Source: Planctomycetota bacterium
Lineage (GTDB): Bacteria; Planctomycetota; UBA1135; GCA-002686595
NCBI GenBank assembly: GCA_016714045.1
Contig: JADJNY010000003.1
Span: 1-64,000, forward strand
Length of the DNA: 64,000 nt
Reading direction: 5' to 3'
Shown: piece after piece, positions 1-8,522 of the stretch
How positions within the stretch are numbered: position 1 is the stretch's first letter
Layout: the number at the start of each line of letters is the position of its first letter
Position numbers and translations under genes: made by a program
The notes under the pieces: model-generated
Told to the model about the DNA's origin: nothing
Seen by the model: the letters and a program-made list of their open reading frames with translations, nothing else
Databases searched by the model: none

Positions 1-127
1 CGCCTTGTGGACCGTGGCGCGATGCCGCCGCCTGTCCGCCTGGGATCCCTTGCGCGCTGGCCCCGCGCCGCGATCGAGTCATGGATCGCCCAGGGATGCC
101 CCGCCGTCAACGGCGAGGAGGTCCGCC

Positions 128-586
128 ATGTCGGCTGAGAAGCAAGCGCGCCCCGGTGGGGACCAGGGCGCGTGGGGAAACAGCCGAGGGAGAAATTCGG
201 CAGGCACGCATTCTAGCTCGCAGGCGCGGGAAGGCCAAGACGCGACGGTCATCCAGATTCCGCCGAAGGCATGGGAACACCTTGCACGCGAAGAGCAACG
301 TCCCCTTGAGATTGCGCGCGAGGCACTGACGAGGCTCAGTCCTCGGCGCGCCGACGACTTCGACCAGGTGCGAATTATCGGGCGCATCCTGCACGGCGTC
401 TCGGCCGAGCTCTACGGCGACTGGGTTAGCTGGGCGGCGACGCACCAGTACACGGCCGAGTACTGCGCCACGGTCTGGGCGTCGTTCGCGAAGAGCACTG
501 CGACGCCGGTCGGGCTGGGGCTGCTCATTAGCTTCGTCCGCAAAGACAGCGGTGACACGACGTTTGGGAAACGAGGTGGCGCGTGA
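128..586 (+). CDS. PriCT_2 domain protein of a mobile replication module
   Basis: A protein of about 152 residues. The C-terminal 75 or so residues ('LSPRRADDFDQVRIIGRILH', then a W.....H pair and 'WASF') follow the PriCT_2 pattern, a small domain normally found at the C-terminus of phage and plasmid primases, so a role beside the primase encoded just downstream is inferred. The first 55 residues are polar, Gly/Ser/Arg-rich and probably disordered. The reading frame stays open to the window's left edge, but the ATG at 128 has GGCGAGGAGG about 7 nt upstream and the sequence before it looks non-coding. The stop overlaps a following GTG (GTGA). Unusually, PriCT_2 is encoded separately from its primase. 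The domain call is moderately secure; function rests on context. Confidence 0.7.
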   Translation: MSAEKQARPGGDQGAWGNSRGRNSAGTHSSSQAREGQDATVIQIPPKAWEHLAREEQRPLEIAREALTRLSPRRADDFDQVRIIGRILHGVSAELYGDWVSWAATHQYTAEYCATVWASFAKSTATPVGLGLLISFVRKDSGDTTFGKRGGA

Positions 587-747
587 GCGATGTAAATCTC
601 CGTCCGTTCTACGGACAGCTCGACCCTAACCACAGGATCCCTGCGTTCCTCGTGACGACCCCGGCTTCGGCCGATGCGGGACGCGCACTTGGATTCCACA
701 CGATCGCTCCGCCGAACGGCCTCGAAGCCCTCGACGAGATCGACTGA
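583..747 (+). CDS. Possible 54-residue protein between PriCT_2 and primase genes
   Basis: A short open frame starting with GTG in a GTGA overlap with the preceding gene, the coupling used repeatedly further along this module. The product has no motif I recognise. It fills an otherwise empty 180-nt gap before the primase frame, which is the main argument for it. The primase frame is also open through this interval, so the primase may start further upstream and this ORF be spurious. Confidence 0.3.
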   Translation: MSDVNLRPFYGQLDPNHRIPAFLVTTPASADAGRALGFHTIAPPNGLEALDEID

Positions 748-767
748 GCCCGCTGGTAGCCCCGTGC

Positions 768-2657
768 TTGTACTTCGTCCGAGACGGGAGGTTGGAGTCC
801 GACCGGTTCGCGATCCGGCTGAGTGCTCGGTTGGTACGGCAGAACGAGCCGACGAAGCTCCGGTACCTCACCTTGCCGGACTCGCTGCCGCAGGAGGAGT
901 TCGACGCCTTTGTCGCACGTCACCAGGCGAGCGGCATGAGCAACGCGGCGATCTCTGACCTTGTCGGCGATCAACTCGGTTATGCCGAGACGTTGGACGC
1001 CTTCGCCAGCTACACGAGCCAGTACCTCACGACGGACGAGGCCGCACTCCTTGAGAAGTACCTGGCACCCGCCAGCGGCGCGGCGAACGCACCACAGCCG
1101 ACGACGCTGGACTTCCTGAGCGTCCTCTTCCGCGACCTCCCTGGGGTGATCGAGCTCCGGATGTTCTCGGATGTCGACAAGGACGCTCCGCCCGTGCACC
1201 GCGACTGGTTCCCGACTCCGGAGGAGTTCGTCAAGGAGCTACCGCGTCTGCTGGCCCTCAGCTTGAAGAAGAGCGCGGGCATCTTCTACGGCGTCTTGCC
1301 GCGCAGCTCGAAGGGCGTCGGCAAGGCCGAGCACGTGCTCCCTGGGCGCGTACTGTGGGCCGACCTCGACACAAAGGACTACCCCGGCGGCATCGACGAT
1401 CTGCGCGCGCGCGTCAACGCGTTCCCCCTCAAGCCGTCGATCATCGTCTGGTCCGGGCACGGCGTGCACCTGTTCTGGTTGCTCGACGCCGTCACGGAGC
1501 CTGCCAAGATCGCGCACTGCAACGAGCGGATCGCGGCGAAGCTCGGCGGCGATCACGCCTGGGACCGCGCGCGTGTGCTTCGTCTCCCCGGGACGGTCAA
1601 CCGCAAGCGTCCTGATGCGCTTGAGGATGTCGAGCTTCGCACATTTGAGCCCGACCTCCGCTACAGCGCGAGCGACGTCGAAGCGGCGCTCGAGGCTGCG
1701 CCCGCGAAGCCACCGCCGGCTCCACGTGAGATCGCCAAGGCTCCGAAGGCGGCATCGGCCAACGAGTCCGACCGCAGCACGCCAAAGGTAACGCTTGCTC
1801 CCGACGTGCTGTCGCGCGGCATCAGCACGGCCGTCAGCGAGCTCATCCGTTCCGACAAGAAGGTCGGCGCGTTCTTCATGGGCACCGGCAAGCCTGAGAA
1901 AGGCCCGGACGGCAAGGCGACGGATCGCTCCGGCTCCGGCCTCGACTTCTCGTTCGCGATGTCGATCGCCCGCAAGGGGATCGTGGACCCCTCCGAGATC
2001 GCCGCTGCTCTCGCCAGCCGTCCGGACGGACACGCACGAAGGAAGGGGCTCGCCTACCTCCAGACGACGGTAGGGAAGGTCCTCGCGTTGATCACCGGGT
2101 CCGACGCGGCAGCGCCCGGCATCGACTTCGAGGTCACGCGGGTCGTGATCTTCAAGTCCGACCCGCCGACGTACGTGCTCGCCATCACGGGTGTTGAGCT
2201 GCGTCTGGAAAGCCGCGAGCTCATGAACAGCTCCGCGTTCAGCCAGCGCTTCCTGGCGACGTTCCACCGCATCCCGGCCCTCCCCCGGAAGAAGCAGGAG
2301 TGGGTCGAGCTCGTGAACGGCTGGCTCGCGAAGGGCGAGCTCGTCGACCTGCCCGCAGAGGCGTCCGTTGAGGGCGCGCTACGGGAGGCGCTGGAACTCG
2401 CCATCGAGAACCTGCCGCTTGGGGACGAGGCCGTCGACCTGGACAGCGGGAAGGCCATCTCGATCGACGAGCACACGCTCGGGTTCAAGGCGAAGTCGGT
2501 CCTCGCCCTCGTCCAGGAGGACATGCCCGAGGTGAAGCGTCACCAGGTCAACCGGGCCCTCAACGACCTGGGCCTGACCTACGTCCCGCACCGGATCGGG
2601 GAGAAATCCCTGCGCCTGTGGACTGCCCGTAATACGCGCGCGGGAGACGTTTCGTGA
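768..2657 (+). CDS. RepB-like archaeo-eukaryotic-type DNA primase
   Basis: A 629-residue putative primase or replication initiator. Residues about 195-320 carry the signature of RepB-type primases of the AEP superfamily: 'WADLDTKDYPGG' with paired acidic residues (likely metal ligands), 'PSIIVWSGHGVHLFWLL' and 'DHAWDRARVLRLPGTVNRK'. The remaining 300 residues have a Pro/Ala linker near 325-345 and a C-terminal region of unknown fold. With the PriCT_2 protein upstream and a helicase downstream it forms a self-contained replication set, as in phages, plasmids and integrative elements. The start is uncertain: TTG at 768 has no clear ribosome binding site, the frame is open upstream, and an ATG lies at 936. 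Family identification is from motifs only. Confidence 0.75.
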   Translation: MYFVRDGRLESDRFAIRLSARLVRQNEPTKLRYLTLPDSLPQEEFDAFVARHQASGMSNAAISDLVGDQLGYAETLDAFASYTSQYLTTDEAALLEKYLAPASGAANAPQPTTLDFLSVLFRDLPGVIELRMFSDVDKDAPPVHRDWFPTPEEFVKELPRLLALSLKKSAGIFYGVLPRSSKGVGKAEHVLPGRVLWADLDTKDYPGGIDDLRARVNAFPLKPSIIVWSGHGVHLFWLLDAVTEPAKIAHCNERIAAKLGGDHAWDRARVLRLPGTVNRKRPDALEDVELRTFEPDLRYSASDVEAALEAAPAKPPPAPREIAKAPKAASANESDRSTPKVTLAPDVLSRGISTAVSELIRSDKKVGAFFMGTGKPEKGPDGKATDRSGSGLDFSFAMSIARKGIVDPSEIAAALASRPDGHARRKGLAYLQTTVGKVLALITGSDAAAPGIDFEVTRVVIFKSDPPTYVLAITGVELRLESRELMNSSAFSQRFLATFHRIPALPRKKQEWVELVNGWLAKGELVDLPAEASVEGALREALELAIENLPLGDEAVDLDSGKAISIDEHTLGFKAKSVLALVQEDMPEVKRHQVNRALNDLGLTYVPHRIGEKSLRLWTARNTRAGDVS

Positions 2658-2683
2658 TCGCGCGATTTCACTGTCGTGTTGCA

Positions 2684-2707
2684 CCGCAACAGCCGCAACA
2701 CCGCAAC
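2684..2707 (+). repeat. Three CCGCAAC direct repeats between primase and helicase
   Basis: In the 145-nt gap between the primase and helicase genes, CCGCAAC occurs at 2684, 2693 and 2701 (spacing 9 and 8 nt). It is preceded by GTTGC-ACC-GCAAC, a short inverted repeat sharing the first copy, and by the palindrome ATCGCGCGAT at about 2658-2667. Direct repeats beside replication genes can be initiator or operator sites. Three short copies is weak evidence, so this is only a candidate. Confidence 0.3.
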
Positions 2708-2802
2708 AGATCCGCCTACCCCCGAGCGTCCGCGCACGACTTTGGGGGGGAGAGAGGGACAAGGGGCTGTGGCTCTCCCGCGCGCGTCTCTGGGGGAGGG
2801 TC

Positions 2803-4536
2803 ATGTTCAGCCCCGAGGTGACCATCGGGCCGCCCGGCTGCGGGAAGACGACGAGCCTCCTCCAGGTCGGAGCCGAGCTCGACGGTGGCGTGCAGCCCGA
2901 GGCAATCGCGTTCGTGACCTTCGGGAGGGCTGCGCGCCAGGAAGTGCTGAGCCGCCTCGAGCTCCAGTTCCTCGTGTCCCGCGCTCGGTGGTGCTGTGTA
3001 CGGACGATCCACAGCATGGCCTTCACGTTGCTCGGCATGGCCCCAGGCGGGCTCATGACCAAGCAGCGCTGGGAGGAGTTCGCCGAGCTTCATGCGTACG
3101 AGTTCAGCGAGCTGGAGTCCGACGAGGACGACGGGCTTCAGGAGCCGCCTGTGACGACGCGCGACGACCTGCTGCGCTACGCCTACGACTGGTGTCGGAA
3201 CCGTCGCCTTGACCCCCTGCGGTCTCTGGGGCGCTGTCCAGTCGAGCGGGTCCGGCAGTCCGACTTCGAGGTGTTCATCCGCCGCTACGAGCGGTTCAAG
3301 GCCGAGCGGGAGCTGCGGGACTTCATCGACATGATCCAGGACGTGTTGACGGCAGGGATACGTCCTCCGGTGACCGTGGCCTTCCTAGACGAGATGCAGG
3401 ACCTGTCGCCGCTCCAGGTTGCCGTCGTCGAGTTCTGGTTCGCCCAATGTGACCGCTCGTACGCCGCCGGTGACGACGACCAGGCGATCCATCAGTTCCA
3501 GGGAGCCGACCCCACCTGGATGCACTCGCTCTGCGCGCGCAGGCCACCTCGGATCCTGACCCAGTCGCGGCGGGTGCCGTGGGCTGCCCATGCGTTGGCG
3601 CAGCGCGTCATCGGCAAGAACAAGAACCGGATCGCGAAGGAGTACTTCCCCGACGACCGGGCCGGGCGCGTGCTGGCGACGGACCTGCGCCGTGCCATGG
3701 CCTTGGTCGATGGGTTGCGCAGCACGTTCGTGCTCGCTCGCAATCGGACCTCGCTGCACAAGCCGGGGACGCTCCTGATCGAAGCGGGCGTGCCGTTCCG
3801 CGTCGAGGGGTCGGGTGCTCCCGACCCGTTGGGTGACCTACGTCTCCAGCGCGCTCTACAGGCGGCTGAGCTGCTCCGCAGCGGCGCGGGGAACGTGTAC
3901 GTCGGTCCGCTGCGCGACTTGCTGGCCTTCGTGCCCGACGCAACCGGACTCGTGGCTCCAGCGACGCGAGAACTGCTCCGCACCACAACGGCCACGCGTC
4001 GCATGTACTCCATGGACGAGCTGGTCGGGACGCTGGCGCTCGGATCGCTAGTGGATCGAATCCGCGAGCGTGGAGCGCTGGACGCGCTCCAGAAGCTGCC
4101 GAAGTGGAAGCGGCGCTACCTCGCGAAGGTGCTCGTCGAAGGCAAGCTCCCTCATCCCCAGGTCGTGCTGACCTCAATCCACGGCTCGAAAGGGCGTGAG
4201 GCGGATCTCGTCGTCGTCATCCCGGACATGACGCGCGCGACGTTCAAGGAGTACCGACGCTCCGGCGACGAAGGAAGCGAGGCGGAGACGCGCGTGTTCT
4301 ACGTCGCGGTCACGCGCACGAGGGACACGCTGGTTCTCGTTGAGCCGCAGTCCCGCCGTCACTTCCGATTCCCGAACGTCGTCACGGACTCACCGGAGTT
4401 CCTGGAGCGCGCGGCCATCCAGGAGTTCGACGGTGGGCTCAGTCGCAAGGAAGCAGAGCGCGCAGCGCGGAGCCGAGGTCGCAGTCAAACCCAGCCGACG
4501 GTTGAGTCGGCGCACCTGAAGGAATCGAACTCATGA
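2803..4536 (+). CDS. UvrD/Rep-like superfamily 1A DNA helicase
   Basis: A 577-residue SF1A helicase with all core motifs: Walker A 'GPPGCGKTT' (residues about 9-17), Walker B 'FLDEMQDLSP' (about 193-202), motif III 'GDDDQAIHQFQGA', motif V region 'TSIHGSKGREADLVVV' and motif VI 'RVFYVAVTRTRDTL'. It is shorter than cellular UvrD or PcrA (about 700 residues), as is common for phage and plasmid versions, and the C-terminal 40 residues are basic and low-complexity. The ATG at 2803 is preceded by a strong GGGGGAGGG. The stop overlaps the next gene in an ATGA. It probably unwinds DNA for the co-encoded primase. Confidence 0.9.
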   Translation: MFSPEVTIGPPGCGKTTSLLQVGAELDGGVQPEAIAFVTFGRAARQEVLSRLELQFLVSRARWCCVRTIHSMAFTLLGMAPGGLMTKQRWEEFAELHAYEFSELESDEDDGLQEPPVTTRDDLLRYAYDWCRNRRLDPLRSLGRCPVERVRQSDFEVFIRRYERFKAERELRDFIDMIQDVLTAGIRPPVTVAFLDEMQDLSPLQVAVVEFWFAQCDRSYAAGDDDQAIHQFQGADPTWMHSLCARRPPRILTQSRRVPWAAHALAQRVIGKNKNRIAKEYFPDDRAGRVLATDLRRAMALVDGLRSTFVLARNRTSLHKPGTLLIEAGVPFRVEGSGAPDPLGDLRLQRALQAAELLRSGAGNVYVGPLRDLLAFVPDATGLVAPATRELLRTTTATRRMYSMDELVGTLALGSLVDRIRERGALDALQKLPKWKRRYLAKVLVEGKLPHPQVVLTSIHGSKGREADLVVVIPDMTRATFKEYRRSGDEGSEAETRVFYVAVTRTRDTLVLVEPQSRRHFRFPNVVTDSPEFLERAAIQEFDGGLSRKEAERAARSRGRSQTQPTVESAHLKESNS

Positions 4537-4736
4537 AGCAATCACTCTGGAACTACATCTTCGTCGCGTCCGGTTGGAACATCCGCGACGCGGACGGCGT
4601 GCTTCTCGCGATCGTGCCGGACTCCGCGCACGAACACGAGGCGGACGCGCGTCGGATCGTCGAGGCGCTCGCAGCCCACGCCGCGCTGCGCCAGGAATCG
4701 GAGCCCGCGCCGAGCGTGCCCGTGGAGGTCGGCTGA
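4533..4736 (+). CDS. Small hypothetical protein in the replication module
   Basis: A 67-residue protein starting in an ATGA overlap with the helicase stop, so probably translationally coupled. The N-terminus reads 'MKQSLWNYIFVASGWNIRDA', followed by an acidic/His-rich stretch resembling a short alpha-helix and a Pro-rich tail. No family recognised. Its position between the helicase and a SpoVG-like gene, with high GC at third codon positions, supports it being real. Confidence 0.55.
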   Translation: MKQSLWNYIFVASGWNIRDADGVLLAIVPDSAHEHEADARRIVEALAAHAALRQESEPAPSVPVEVG

Positions 4737-4738
4737 TC

Positions 4739-5023
4739 ATGCTGACGCTCGACATCACGGAGGTGAGCTTCGTGCGGGCGAGCGCCGAGCAGCAACGCGG
4801 CGGCCTCGAAGGCTGGGCACGCGTTGTCATCGGCGGATCGATCCGCATCGATCGCTTGGCGCTACGGCGCACGTTGGCGGGCGAGCTGCGCGTCTTCTTC
4901 CCCGAGCACGTGGACCGCGCTGGCATCCGTCACGCTCTCGTCTGGGTCGTGTCCGCGAAGGAGCGGGCAGAGTTCGAGAGTCGCATTCTTCAGGAAATCA
5001 GAGCGCGTGGAGGTCTCTCGTGA
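4739..5023 (+). CDS. SpoVG-family protein
   Basis: A 94-residue protein matching the compact SpoVG fold. An N-terminal 'LDITEVSFVRA' strand is followed by 'GLEGWARVVIGGSIRIDRLALR', 'GELRVFFPEH', and a C-terminal helix 'ERAEFESRILQEI'. SpoVG proteins are small DNA- or RNA-binding regulators in Firmicutes and also occur in mobile elements of other phyla; the role here is unknown. The frame is open upstream, but ATG 4739 sits 2 nt after the preceding stop and begins the conserved strand. The assignment rests on pattern similarity, not a search. Confidence 0.6.
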   Translation: MLTLDITEVSFVRASAEQQRGGLEGWARVVIGGSIRIDRLALRRTLAGELRVFFPEHVDRAGIRHALVWVVSAKERAEFESRILQEIRARGGLS

Positions 5024-5558
5024 GAATGGAAACCGTGTCCTGCACGTCAAGTTCGAGTTGATGTCGCCCGACTTCGAGCGCGTCGACGTGATAGCGATGG
5101 CGCATTGCCTAATCGCGGGCATCCCGAAGCCGGTGCCCATTCAGGTCGTTCGCATCTCGCCAACCGAGATCAAGTACGCCTTCCCAGTGCAACTCGACTC
5201 GGATGGTGCGCCAAACTGGTTAGAGGATCTCGGCCTGCGCGAAGAGATTCAGGAGCGAGTCGCAGAGGCCCTCTCCGAGGCCGTCGAGCGAGAAGAGCGC
5301 GGCGAATCCGGCGCGGCAACTCTGCTCGGGGTCGACGTAATGACTACGAGTCAGGATCTCCACAAGCGGGGCATCATCGGCGCAGCAGCCGCGTTCATCT
5401 CGACCGAGCCGGACCCCATTCCTCTGATGCTGATGGTGGGTGCTGAGGACCGACTTCACGTCGTGTTCGCGGCGCGCTTCGGGAACTTCATGCTCCCGAT
5501 GTCGTTGCAGTATCCCTCGATGCGCAAGGCCATCAAAGATGCGATCTACCGAGGGTGA
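5007..5558 (+). CDS. Hypothetical protein, possibly two SpoVG-like units
   Basis: A protein of about 183 residues starting at GTG 5007 (17-nt overlap with the previous gene); ATG 5061 is an alternative. Two halves each show strand-rich segments and a C-terminal helix resembling the neighbouring SpoVG-like protein: 'IQVVRISPTEIKYAFPVQLD' then 'LREEIQERVAEAL', and 'IPLMLMVGAEDRLHVVFAAR' then 'SMRKAIKDAIYRG'. A Glu/Arg-rich helix links them. I propose a duplicated SpoVG-like architecture, but this is inference; otherwise it is a conserved-looking hypothetical protein of the module. Confidence 0.6.
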   Translation: MEVSRENGNRVLHVKFELMSPDFERVDVIAMAHCLIAGIPKPVPIQVVRISPTEIKYAFPVQLDSDGAPNWLEDLGLREEIQERVAEALSEAVEREERGESGAATLLGVDVMTTSQDLHKRGIIGAAAAFISTEPDPIPLMLMVGAEDRLHVVFAARFGNFMLPMSLQYPSMRKAIKDAIYRG

Positions 5559-5562
5559 TGTC

Positions 5563-5664
5563 GTGGCCCGGCGCGGCCAAGGCGTGCAGGCCGTGAAATC
5601 GCCCGACGTGATGAACGCGAACGAGCGCGTCGCGGAGATCGCATCTCTGTTCGCGCGCGCCTGA
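5563..5664 (+). CDS. Possible 33-residue protein
   Basis: A short GTG-started frame just after the preceding stop. It ends 'NANERVAEIASLFARA', which has the look of a helical segment of small phage-type proteins. Too short to judge; it may be a remnant. Confidence 0.2.
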   Translation: MARRGQGVQAVKSPDVMNANERVAEIASLFARA

Positions 5665-5797
5665 CTCGAACGTGCACGTCCGATCGCGTTAGCACAACCG
5701 AAGCATTGGAACTGCGCGAACCGAGTGGAGGTGTTCTGCAACACGAGCCCTCATGCGACGACAACGCGGGCGAACCCGCGAGAAAGCCGAAGGTCGC

Positions 5798-5992
5798 ATG
5801 AACCGGTTGTTGTGGAACGAGCAGGGCGAGATCGCGTGCGAGAAGCATGCGCCGCCCGTGGGATCCGACACGCGCGCCACGGGGCGCTGGCAGACGATCA
5901 CCTTGAACGACGCCATCGACTTCGAAGCCGAGGTCGGGTACGCGCCCGAGTGCGAGATGTGCAAGGCCATCGCGCGGAGGGTCACACGATGA
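5798..5992 (+). CDS. Small Cys/His protein, possible zinc-binding fold
   Basis: A 64-residue protein with 'CEKH' near residue 14 and 'CEMC' near residue 54, a spacing that could bind one zinc ion. No family recognised. ATG 5798 is preferred over an in-frame upstream ATG at 5753 because the upstream residues are unstructured and the sequence after 5798 starts a plausible fold. Its stop overlaps the next start (ATGA). Confidence 0.5.
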   Translation: MNRLLWNEQGEIACEKHAPPVGSDTRATGRWQTITLNDAIDFEAEVGYAPECEMCKAIARRVTR

Positions 5993-6273
5993 CCATCAGC
6001 CCCTACGGCGAGCTGCGTCGCGCTGTGCAGGCGCTCGCGGATGGCATCACGCAAGACGTCGAGTCGCGGCGTCGCGTGATCCGCACGCTCGTGGAGCAGC
6101 TCGGCCACGACCTGCGCGTGCTCGAAGCCCAACTCAAGGAGCGCGGGCCGGACCACATCCTTCCCGTGTGGCTCGCGGGACACGTACGCGAACTCGTCGA
6201 GGCGCAGGCCGACCTTGATACGAAGCGCCGCGAGCTCGACACCATCACGAAGGTGTTGGAGGGCGACGAGTGA
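5989..6273 (+). CDS. Hypothetical helical protein
   Basis: A 94-residue, largely helical protein with heptad-like stretches ('LRRAVQALADGITQDVESRR' and later 'VEAQADLDTKRRELDTITKV') that suggest a coiled coil. The start lies in an ATGA overlap with the upstream gene and the stop in a GTGA overlap with the downstream gene, so it is almost certainly cotranscribed and coupled. No function can be assigned. Confidence 0.55.
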   Translation: MTISPYGELRRAVQALADGITQDVESRRRVIRTLVEQLGHDLRVLEAQLKERGPDHILPVWLAGHVRELVEAQADLDTKRRELDTITKVLEGDE

Positions 6274-6506
6274 AGCTCTCCGCGTTGGTCGCCCGCCTCG
6301 AAGAGCTCCAGGACGAGCTGCGGTTCGTCCACGGCGCGCGGTTCGATCCGGACGTCGTCGCCGCGCACCAGGAGTCGTACCCGCTCGCCGGTGTCGTCCT
6401 CGGCGCTGCGGCGCAGAAGACCGTCGTGTGGCTCGCGATCGGTGGCACGCCGCCTGGCATGTCGCCGTACGCGCCGCGCTCCGTGTTCGACGAGGTGGAA
6501 GGGTGA
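6270..6506 (+). CDS. Hypothetical protein with helical N-terminus
   Basis: A 78-residue protein. The N-terminal helix 'KLSALVARLEELQDELRFVH' is followed by a short hydrophobic beta segment ('KTVVWLAIGG') and a Pro/Gly-rich turn. It starts at GTG in a GTGA overlap and ends in another GTGA overlap with the DUF2924 gene, so it belongs to the same coupled string. No recognised family. Confidence 0.5.
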   Translation: MKLSALVARLEELQDELRFVHGARFDPDVVAAHQESYPLAGVVLGAAAQKTVVWLAIGGTPPGMSPYAPRSVFDEVEG

Positions 6507-6997
6507 CGACCGAGTACGAACCCGCGCGCCCTCGCGGCACTCCGGCCACGCCCGATACGGACGTCAGCCTCGCCGTCGAGATCGCGGCGCTGAACGACCT
6601 CGACTACGTCGCGCTGTGCGTGCGCTACGCCGATCTGTTCGGGCGACCGGCGCGCTACAAGCTCCCCGGCCAGCTCCGTAAGCGCATCGCGTGGGAGCTC
6701 CAGGTGCGAGCGCACGGCGGGCTCTCCGACGTCGCGAAGGCGAAGCTCGCCGAACTCCAGCAGTCGTTCGATCTCCCCGTCGAGGTTCGCGTCACGCTTC
6801 CGACGAAGGTGCTGCCGACGGGGACGCTGATTTCGCGCGAGTGGCGCAACCAGAAGATCGACGTCGTCGTCACGGATTCGGGCTTCGAGTGGAACGGTAT
6901 CCCGTACGCGTCGCTGTCGGCGGTCGCAAAAGCGGTGACGGGTACGGCGTGGAACGGGCCGGTCTTCTTTGGTTTACGGGAGCGCAAGCGCAAGTGA
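6503..6997 (+). CDS. DUF2924 domain protein
   Basis: A 164-residue protein with the DUF2924 pattern: an N-terminal segment 'LDYVALCVRYADLFGRPARY' with 'LRKRIAWELQ', then 'PTGTLISREWRNQKIDVVV' and the C-terminal 'GFEWNGIPYASLSAVAKAV' with 'TAWNGPVFFGL'. DUF2924 genes are repeatedly found directly before large serine recombinases in phage-like elements; the biochemical role is unknown, and a DNA-binding or accessory role is only inferred. Starts at GTG in a GTGA overlap and ends in another with the recombinase. Confidence 0.85.
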   Translation: MTTEYEPARPRGTPATPDTDVSLAVEIAALNDLDYVALCVRYADLFGRPARYKLPGQLRKRIAWELQVRAHGGLSDVAKAKLAELQQSFDLPVEVRVTLPTKVLPTGTLISREWRNQKIDVVVTDSGFEWNGIPYASLSAVAKAVTGTAWNGPVFFGLRERKRK

Positions 6998-8522
6998 AGC
7001 CGCGCCCTGCAACCCCCGCAACCACTCGCGTTGCCGCGTACACGCGCCAGTCGCTCGACGAGGGCGGCATGGAGTTCAAGTCCGTGCACGCGCAGCGCGA
7101 CTCGATCGAGGCGTACGTGAAGTCTCAGCGCGCAGAGGGCTGGGCGCTCGTTCCCGGTAGCTACGACGACGCGGGATTCTCGGGGGGCGACACGAACCGG
7201 CCCGCGTTCAAGCGCCTGATGGCGGACGTCGATGCGGGCAACGTGGACGTCGTCGTGGTGCATCGCATCGACCGCCTGTCGCGCAGCCTGTCGGATTTCG
7301 TCGCGATCACGGCGAAGTTCGAGAAGCACGGCGTCGCGTTCGTGTCGGTGACGGAGGCGTTCAGCACGTCGACGAGCGCGGGGCGGATGATGCTCAACAT
7401 GCTCGCGACCTTCGCGCAGTTCGAGCGCGAGACGATCGGCGAGCGAACGCGCGACAAGATGGCCGCGACGCGCAAGCGGGGGATGTGGGCCGGGGGCCAG
7501 GTGCCGCTGGGCTACGACATCGTCGCGAAGAAGCTCGTCGTGAATCCCGTCGAGGCGGAGCAGGTGCGCGCGACCTTCCGTCTGTACCTGGAGAAGGGCT
7601 CGCTGCACTCGACGGTGGACGAGCTGAACGCTCGCGGGTGGCGCACGAAGAGCTGGGTCGGCAAGCGCGGCCAGCACGTCGCAAGCTACCTGTACTCCGT
7701 CGAGTCGCTTCGGCAGTTGCTCGACCGCGTCGTCTACATCGGGCGTGAAGTCGGGGAAGGAGACCTACCCCGGGAAGCACGAGGCGATCGTCGACCAGGA
7801 GCTGTGGGATGCGGTGCAGGCGCAGAAGCGACGCCTGAAGCCCAGGGCCAACGCCGAGAACAAGTACGGCGCGCTGCTCAAGGGCGTGCTCCTGTGCGGC
7901 GTCTGCGGCTCGACGATGAACCACTCGGTGTCGAGCAGCGGGACGCGCCGACGCCGGTACTACGCGTGCAACCGCTCGCGGCGCTTCGGGCGGACCCAGT
8001 GCCCGTGCGGGCCCGTGCCGACCGACCAGATCGAACCGTTCGTCGTGGACAGGGTGCGTGCCATCGGGGCCGACCCGGCGTTGCTACGCGCTACCGCAGC
8101 CGCTGCCCGTGAGGCGCTCACCGCACGCGTTGCCGAGCTCGAAGCCGAGGTGCGCGTACAAGAGCTGGAGCGGCGTCGAGCGCGGGACGAGCGCACGAAC
8201 CTGATCAACGCCGTCGCCGGTGGGGGCCCGGAGCGTCGACGCTGATGCAGCGCGTGGCCGAGCTCGACGAGCGGCTCACCAAGAGCGAGGCGCGTGTACG
8301 GGAGGCGCACCAAGCGATCGCGAAGGCGTCGAGCCAGGCCATCGACGAGGAGGCGCTCGCGAACGCCCTGCGCGAGTTCGATGGGCTGTGGGACGCGCTG
8401 TTCCCCAAGGAGCGAGCGCGCGTCCTGGCGTTGCTCATCGAGCGGATCACGTACGCCTCGACGACGGGCGCGCGGCGGCTGACGTTTCGCACGACGGGCC
8501 TGAAGGGCCTGGGGCGGCATGA
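6994..8522 (+). pseudogene. Large serine recombinase, interrupted by apparent frameshifts
   Basis: A reconstructed recombinase of about 509 residues. The N-terminal catalytic domain contains 'VAAYTRQSLDEGG' (candidate nucleophile Ser), 'VVVVHRIDRLSRSLSDFV' and 'GRMMLNMLATFAQFERE'. The recombinase domain follows ('GGQVPLGYDIV'), then a zinc ribbon ('CGVCG' with 'YYACNR....TQCPC') and a coiled-coil tail. It would integrate and excise the element. The reading frame is broken near 7747 (after 'RVVYIG'), near 8233 (after 'GGGPE') and near 8511. Each break is repaired by one inserted base; restoring one G in the GGGG at 8511 gives a stop that overlaps the next gene's ATG. Either the gene is inactive or the sequence has indels; I favour the latter. 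Confidence 0.85.
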
